Below are positions 60,073 through 64,000 of a stretch of 64,000 nucleotides of DNA, in pieces. Location of the stretch: assembly GCA_964035575.1 (NCBI GenBank), contig OZ037873.1, forward strand, positions 1,426,001 through 1,490,000, in the 5' to 3' direction. Source of the DNA: Rhynchopus sp. YZ270_cl-10. Lineage: Eukaryota > Euglenozoa > Diplonemea > Diplonemida > Diplonemidae. The notes under the pieces were generated by a model. It saw only the letters and a program-made list of their open reading frames with translations, made no database searches and had not been told where the DNA came from. Position 1 is the first letter of the stretch. Each line of letters starts with the position of its first letter. A program made the translations under genes and the position numbers.

Positions 60073-60154
60073 GGCGAGATGGCCGAGCGGTCTAAGGCGC
60101 CAGGTTTAGGCCCTGGTCTCTTCGGAGGCGTGGGTTCAAACCCCACTCTCGTCA
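60073..60154 (+). tRNA. trnL-TAG: tRNA-Leu(TAG) (unit B)
   Basis: Copy of 31,787. Confidence 0.92.
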
Positions 60155-60218
60155 CGTTATTACCATTTTTCCGCAGAAAACCCACCTCTTGTGGAAAACA
60201 GTTCCGGTCATTATTGTA

Positions 60219-60291
60219 GCAGCTATCGTCTAGTGGTTAGGACGCTCGCCTCACACGCGAGAGATCGTCGGTTCAATCCCGACTAGCTGTA
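60219..60291 (+). tRNA. trnV-CAC: tRNA-Val(CAC) (unit B)
   Basis: Copy of 31,933. Confidence 0.92.
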
Positions 60292-60381
60292 ATTTCTTTT
60301 TGAACTTTCCTTCACATTTTCGTTCAATGCAACGATCGAAAAGATGTCCCCATGCAGATAATAGTTTTGCCTACTATCAGA

Positions 60382-60453
60382 TCCGCTGTAGTATAGTGGT
60401 TAGAACAGCCGGCTCTCACCCGGCAGACCGGGGTTCAATTCCCCGCAGCGGAA
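60382..60453 (+). tRNA. trnE-CTC: tRNA-Glu(CTC) (unit B)
   Basis: Copy of 32,096. Confidence 0.92.
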
Positions 60454-60547
60454 AATACTTTTTTTTAGACCAAGTTTTGGAGAGAAGAATTTCTGACTTT
60501 TGAATATTAACGCCATCATGTAAATCTGGATGAAGAAAATAATCAGT

Positions 60548-60619
60548 GGCTTAGTGGTCTAGTGGCATGATTCTCGCTTCGGGTGCGAGAGGTCCAGGGT
60601 TCGATTCCCTGCTGAGCCC
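60548..60619 (+). tRNA. trnP-CGG: tRNA-Pro(CGG) (unit B)
   Basis: Copy of 32,262. Confidence 0.93.
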
Positions 60620-60833
60620 CTCTTTTTATTTAGGTAGTTTCTTGCTTGGGAATTGTTTAGAAAAATTATTTCCACATCTTTTCGACCACCAAAATCCCAA
60701 GATGAAGAAGTTTGGAAAAGTGCATTTTTGTGAAAGTATTTTGCCATATCTTTGTTGTCACCAAAATCCCAAGATGGTGAGAGAATCTTGAAAAATCATT
60801 TTCCATATTTTCACTTCCCAGTGAAAAAGAGAA

Positions 60834-60906
60834 TACCCATGGTGGGGATCGAACCCACAATCTTTCGCTTAGGAAGCGAACGCCTTATCCATTGGGCTAC
60901 ACGGGC
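60834..60906 (-). tRNA. trnR-CCT: tRNA-Arg(CCT) (unit B)
   Basis: Copy of 32,548. Confidence 0.92.
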
Positions 60907-61012
60907 CTAATAGTTTTACCTTCTTTCCTTTTCTCTGGGGTGGTCAAATTTAGGACAAGAGACTTTTCTGCATGACCACTCCACAATGATTCTTTGGTTT
61001 AAATGAATGTGA

Positions 61013-61085
61013 GCCTCCCTAGCTCAGTCGGTAGAGCGCAAGGCCCTTAACCTTGTGGTCGCGGGTTCGAGCCCCGCGGGAGGTG
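61013..61085 (+). tRNA. trnK-CTT: tRNA-Lys(CTT), C33, second copy (unit B)
   Basis: Copy of 32,727; loop CCCTTAA kept. Confidence 0.92.
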
Positions 61086-61395
61086 CTTTTCTTTTTGAAT
61101 GTTCACGATTTTGCAGGTTTCTGAGATTTTGAGGCAAATGAAAACCAAAAAATATTTCCTCCACTTGATCTCAGTTCTGTTTCGTTGGCAAGTTGAGAGT
61201 GGAATTTGGGTGAAAATATGTGTTTTCCGAACCAACACAGGACTCCCACCGACCGGTGTAGGTTTTGCGTTCAACCAGGTGTGAACTGCTTCCACTCGCG
61301 AAAAGTGCCAGACCCTTTTGCTGGGGATAGCACGTTTCAGCCCCACAACTTATCTCCTTTCTGGGCATGTCCAGTGTGCTCAGCTGCCGCTTCTT

Positions 61396-61806
61396 GGCGA
61401 CTCACCAGTACAGAGTGGTGGAATCCAGCACAGAATGGAATGGCTGGGAAATCCTTAGCAATCCATAATTCAGATGGAAAAACTCCTGACCCGGCTATTG
61501 AATTTTCGGATCATTTTCTCAGTCACAATGCAAGCACAGAATGGAAACCAAAACCAAGCACAGAATGGAACACGGCTATAAGACTCCAGCCATTCCATTC
61601 TGTGCTGGTTTTTCGTTTCCATTCTGTGCTTGCATTGTGACTGAGAAAATGATCTGAAAATTCAATACCCGGGTCAGGAGTTTTTTTTTCCACTCCTAAC
61701 AAATCCTTACAGTAAGCCTATAAGTCTCCAGCCATTCCATTCTGTGCTGGTTTTTGGAGCCCATTCTGTGAGCACTCGCTCGGGCCTGTACTGGAGTATA
61801 GCGGCC
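61396..61806 (+). mobile_element. Short tRNA-targeting-family element (unit B)
   Basis: Copy of 33,110-33,520, so it was present before the duplication. Confidence 0.6.
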
Positions 61807-61903
61807 AGGCCATCTCCCTTCTGCGTTCCTGCCTGTCACATCCAGTGCTCAGTTGCTGCTTCTTCAGCACAACCGCATCACATCACATCACCAAAAAATA
61901 GAA

Positions 61904-61975
61904 AGGCAACTGGGGGGATCGAACCCCCGACCCTTGGTTTACAAGACCAATGCTCTGCCACTGAGCTAAATCGCC
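61904..61975 (-). tRNA. trnT-TGT: tRNA-Thr(TGT) (unit B)
   Basis: Copy of 33,618. Confidence 0.92.
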
Positions 61976-62057
61976 GCTGATTAAGATGCTTTTGCTGTTT
62001 CTCCTGCGAAGAAGTTTTTCAAGACAACACAGAAAGGAAAGTGTGTAAAAAAAGAAA

Positions 62058-62128
62058 TGACCCTAGACGGAATCGAACCGCCGTTGATGGATTTGGAATC
62101 CATAGTGCTACCGCTACACCATAGGGCC
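62058..62128 (-). tRNA. trnW-CCA: tRNA-Trp(CCA) (unit B)
   Basis: Copy of 33,772. Confidence 0.92.
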
Positions 62129-62213
62129 CATGATTTAGGGCTTCAATGCGTTTAGCATGAAGGTGGAAATTTTGCTGAAAATCCCACACAAAGGAAAAAG
62201 ACACACAAAAAAG

Positions 62214-62286
62214 TGCGAGGTGCCAGGATCGAACTGACGACCTTAGGATTATGGGACCTACGCGCTCCCGACTGCGCCAACCTCGC
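62214..62286 (-). tRNA. trnM-CATe: Elongator tRNA-Met(CAT), C33 (unit B)
   Basis: Copy of 33,928; loop CCCATAA kept. Confidence 0.9.
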
Positions 62287-62410
62287 CTTGATATTATCGT
62301 ATCATTAAGAAATACATGGGGTGCAAATTTCTACAGGTTTGTGTGGCAAAAAAAATTTTTTGAGCCAAAAAATTTTATGGGCTTCTGTGAAAACAATGAC
62401 AGTTGTAGAA

Positions 62411-62494
62411 CCTCTCGTAGCTCAATTGGTAGAGCGCTCGACTGTAGAATACTCGGTTATCGAGCGGTCGCTGGTTCGATTCCGGCCGAGAGGA
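62411..62494 (+). tRNA. trnY-GTA: tRNA-Tyr(GTA) with 11-nt intron (unit B)
   Basis: Copy of 34,125; intron at 62,448-62,458. Confidence 0.9.
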
Positions 62495-62571
62495 TTTTTT
62501 TCGTTTTCGTGTTCCAGATTATTTTCTGCAAACAGATGACTGCCTAAAAACAAAGAACGGTGAGAATTACA

Positions 62572-62653
62572 GCAGTCGTATCCAAGTGGTTACGGAGGTG
62601 GACTAGAAATCCATTGGGCTCTGCCCGCGCAGGTTCAAGTCCTGCCGACTGCG
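62572..62653 (+). tRNA. trnS-AGA: tRNA-Ser(AGA) (unit B)
   Basis: Copy of 34,286. Confidence 0.92.
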
Positions 62654-62751
62654 ATTCATTTTTTGTTCACGAATTTTCGTGCATTTTCGTCGTTTCTGTG
62701 CTCATTTTAGACCATTTTGATGCGCGAAATTAAATCAGAGTGAAGATTGTA

Positions 62752-62778
62752 TCCTCGGTAGTATAGAGGTCAGTATTT
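62752..62778 (+). pseudogene. tRNA-Asp(GTC) 5' part before insertion (unit B)
   Basis: Copy of 34,466. The 3' part is not present in this unit because homology ends inside the element. Confidence 0.9.
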
Positions 62779-63298
62779 GGCGACTATCAAGTACATTCGG
62801 ACGCAACCAAGCACATTCTGGAAACGAAAACCAAGCACATTCTGGACGGATCCAGACTTGACCCACTTACAGGCCAAAAAAAATTTTTCTACACAAAAAA
62901 AAATTTTTTTTCACAGAACAAGATTTTTGAGAAAATTTTTCACGCCAAAACTTTGTCTCACCTGAAAATGACAAAAAATGTAACCTACACCAGCCAGATA
63001 ACACAACCTAGAACCTGCAGGTTCCCGCACACCCGCACAACCACACCAGCCAGATAACGCTGCCAGAACCCCGCACACCCGCACAACCACACGAACCAGC
63101 TAAGGACCGCAAACCCGCGCACCCGTCAACCCGCAAACCCGCACAACCACCAGCCAGATAACGCAACCTAGAACCAGCAGGTTCCCGCACACCCGCACAA
63201 CCACACCAGCCAGATAACGCTTCCAGAACCCCGCACACCCGCACAACCACACGAACCAGCTAAGGACCGGCAGACAACCTTAGATCCATAATTCACTT
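62779..63298 (+). mobile_element. 5' portion of tRNA-targeting element, cut by the array breakpoint (unit B)
   Basis: Copy of 34,493-35,012, including the minisatellite, then an abrupt change to unrelated sequence after cataattcactttt. Confidence 0.8.
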
Positions 63299-64000
63299 TT
63301 TATTCCTACGAAGCTTGCTTTAAAGGGGAAATAGTATTACCGGTACGGTCGCCAATCATCCCTCAAACAGGAGGATTGTGCAATCAACGAAAATTTATTT
63401 TGCACAATCAACTAAACATAACACACACAACAATGGATAACATCGCAAAGGGCCACAGAGAATGCTCTTGATACCTGTAGCGACGGCTTGTGGGCCTGTT
63501 ACTGCGTGCGCGCATAGGAGCACGTAGTGGGGTCGCTGGGCTGTCGGGAATGGAGTAGACGCCGAAATTTCCTGACGATGGGAAAACACAACCTCCCCCA
63601 ACTGCGAAGGGAAAAGTGCGAAAAAGCACTTAAGAACCTCGTAAGCGATGTGATAGCGAAGTCGATACGAATGACTTAAAACAATGTGTTGGTGCGTCGG
63701 ACCCCCCTACGAGAAAGTCGCTACGGCGACTATAAAGAATACAAAGTCGCTACGGGCGACTCTAAATAACGACATGTAGGGACAACCGTCGGCCAAACAC
63801 TGAGAGTCGCCACGAGCGACTATAAAGAACAAAATGTCGCTAACGACGACTTATATATCCGTGAAGATGAAGAAACTGAGGAAAGCAGTGAAAAACCTAA
63901 CTACTCCCCAAAGCTCAAATCTGAAGATGCCCTTGATATGAACATTTCCACCAGGGGGCTAATGACTCCGCCTCACCGACGCTTAACAAATGGAAACGTT
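63299..64000. other. Unique flank with short palindromic repeats; possible start of a coding exon
   Basis: An agtcgc...gcgact palindrome recurs at 63,716-63,731, 63,745-63,761 and 63,805-63,821, each followed by a (t)ataaa- or tctaaa-like stretch, with a weaker one near 63,836. From ~63,835 to the edge one plus frame is open and acidic (EDEETEESSEKP, then SPKLKSEDALDMN), perhaps an N-terminal coding region. No start codon is convincing. Nothing else recognised. Confidence 0.35.

Noticed and set aside
10491-63298. Some two hundred short open frames in the RNA array
   Set aside because: They run across tRNA, rRNA, SL and repeat sequence on both strands and repeat exactly with the units; none has coding character.
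10491-63298. Assembly artefact as sole explanation for the duplicated units
   Set aside because: The copies differ by a 1.6-kb insertion, repeat-number changes, scattered substitutions and the phase of the 401-bp array, which a simple duplicate contig would not show; long reads would still be decisive.

Overview
The window is nuclear DNA of a euglenozoan protist, most likely a diplonemid. The decisive evidence is a set of spliced-leader (SL) RNA genes. Their 39-nt exon starts ACCAACG, carries the trypanosome-like core ACAGTTTCTGTACTT and ends ATTG before a GTATGG donor, which matches the diplonemid leader type. The SL genes sit in one cluster with 5S rRNA, as known for diplonemids, and the only tRNA intron seen is an 11-nt one in tRNA-Tyr, as in kinetoplastids.

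Layout. (1) 1-9,410, minus strand: one uninterrupted open frame of more than 3,100 codons that runs off the left edge. It is an RLE-type non-LTR retrotransposon (reverse transcriptase plus restriction-like endonuclease). Three OTU-protease-like modules surround the RT/RLE core, and a CAG-repeat, Ser/Asn-rich N-terminus precedes it. The plus-strand open frames here are shadows. (2) 9,411-10,490: simple repeats. (3) 10,491-63,298: two tandem copies (unit A, about 10,491-35,013; unit B, about 37,367-63,298; offset 26,876 at the left and 28,286 over most of the length) of a dense small-RNA gene array, joined by 35,014-37,366, which carries four further intact tRNA genes. (4) 63,299-64,000: unrelated sequence with short palindromic repeats and perhaps the start of another gene.

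The array carries 45 different tRNA identities (I found no Leu-TAA and no Sec), three 5S rRNA genes per unit, five SL RNA genes plus one truncated copy, U1, U2, U4, U5, U6, 7SL (SRP) RNA, a pair of inverted copies of an unassigned ~325-nt RNA and one candidate 51-nt snRNA-like gene. One locus therefore supplies nearly the whole RNA set for decoding, trans- and cis-splicing and protein targeting. Two upstream elements sort the non-tRNA genes: GCTTCCC(A/T)G starts exactly 48 nt before the SL, U2, U4 and U5 starts (and close to the U1 start), whereas TGACCCACCTCCAACAAG starts exactly 56 nt before U6, 7SL and the unassigned RNA. Most tRNA genes are followed by a T-run.

Two further points stand out. 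About a quarter of the tRNA loci encode C at position 33 in place of the near-universal U33. A non-autonomous element has entered two different tRNA genes at the same place, with an 8-bp target duplication of tRNA nucleotides 20-27 and in the same orientation. One insertion predates the array duplication and one is found only in unit B.

Coordinates of tRNAs and of the 5' ends of the snRNAs are read from base pairing and conserved ends; 3' ends of the larger RNAs are approximate. No alignment or covariance search could be run.
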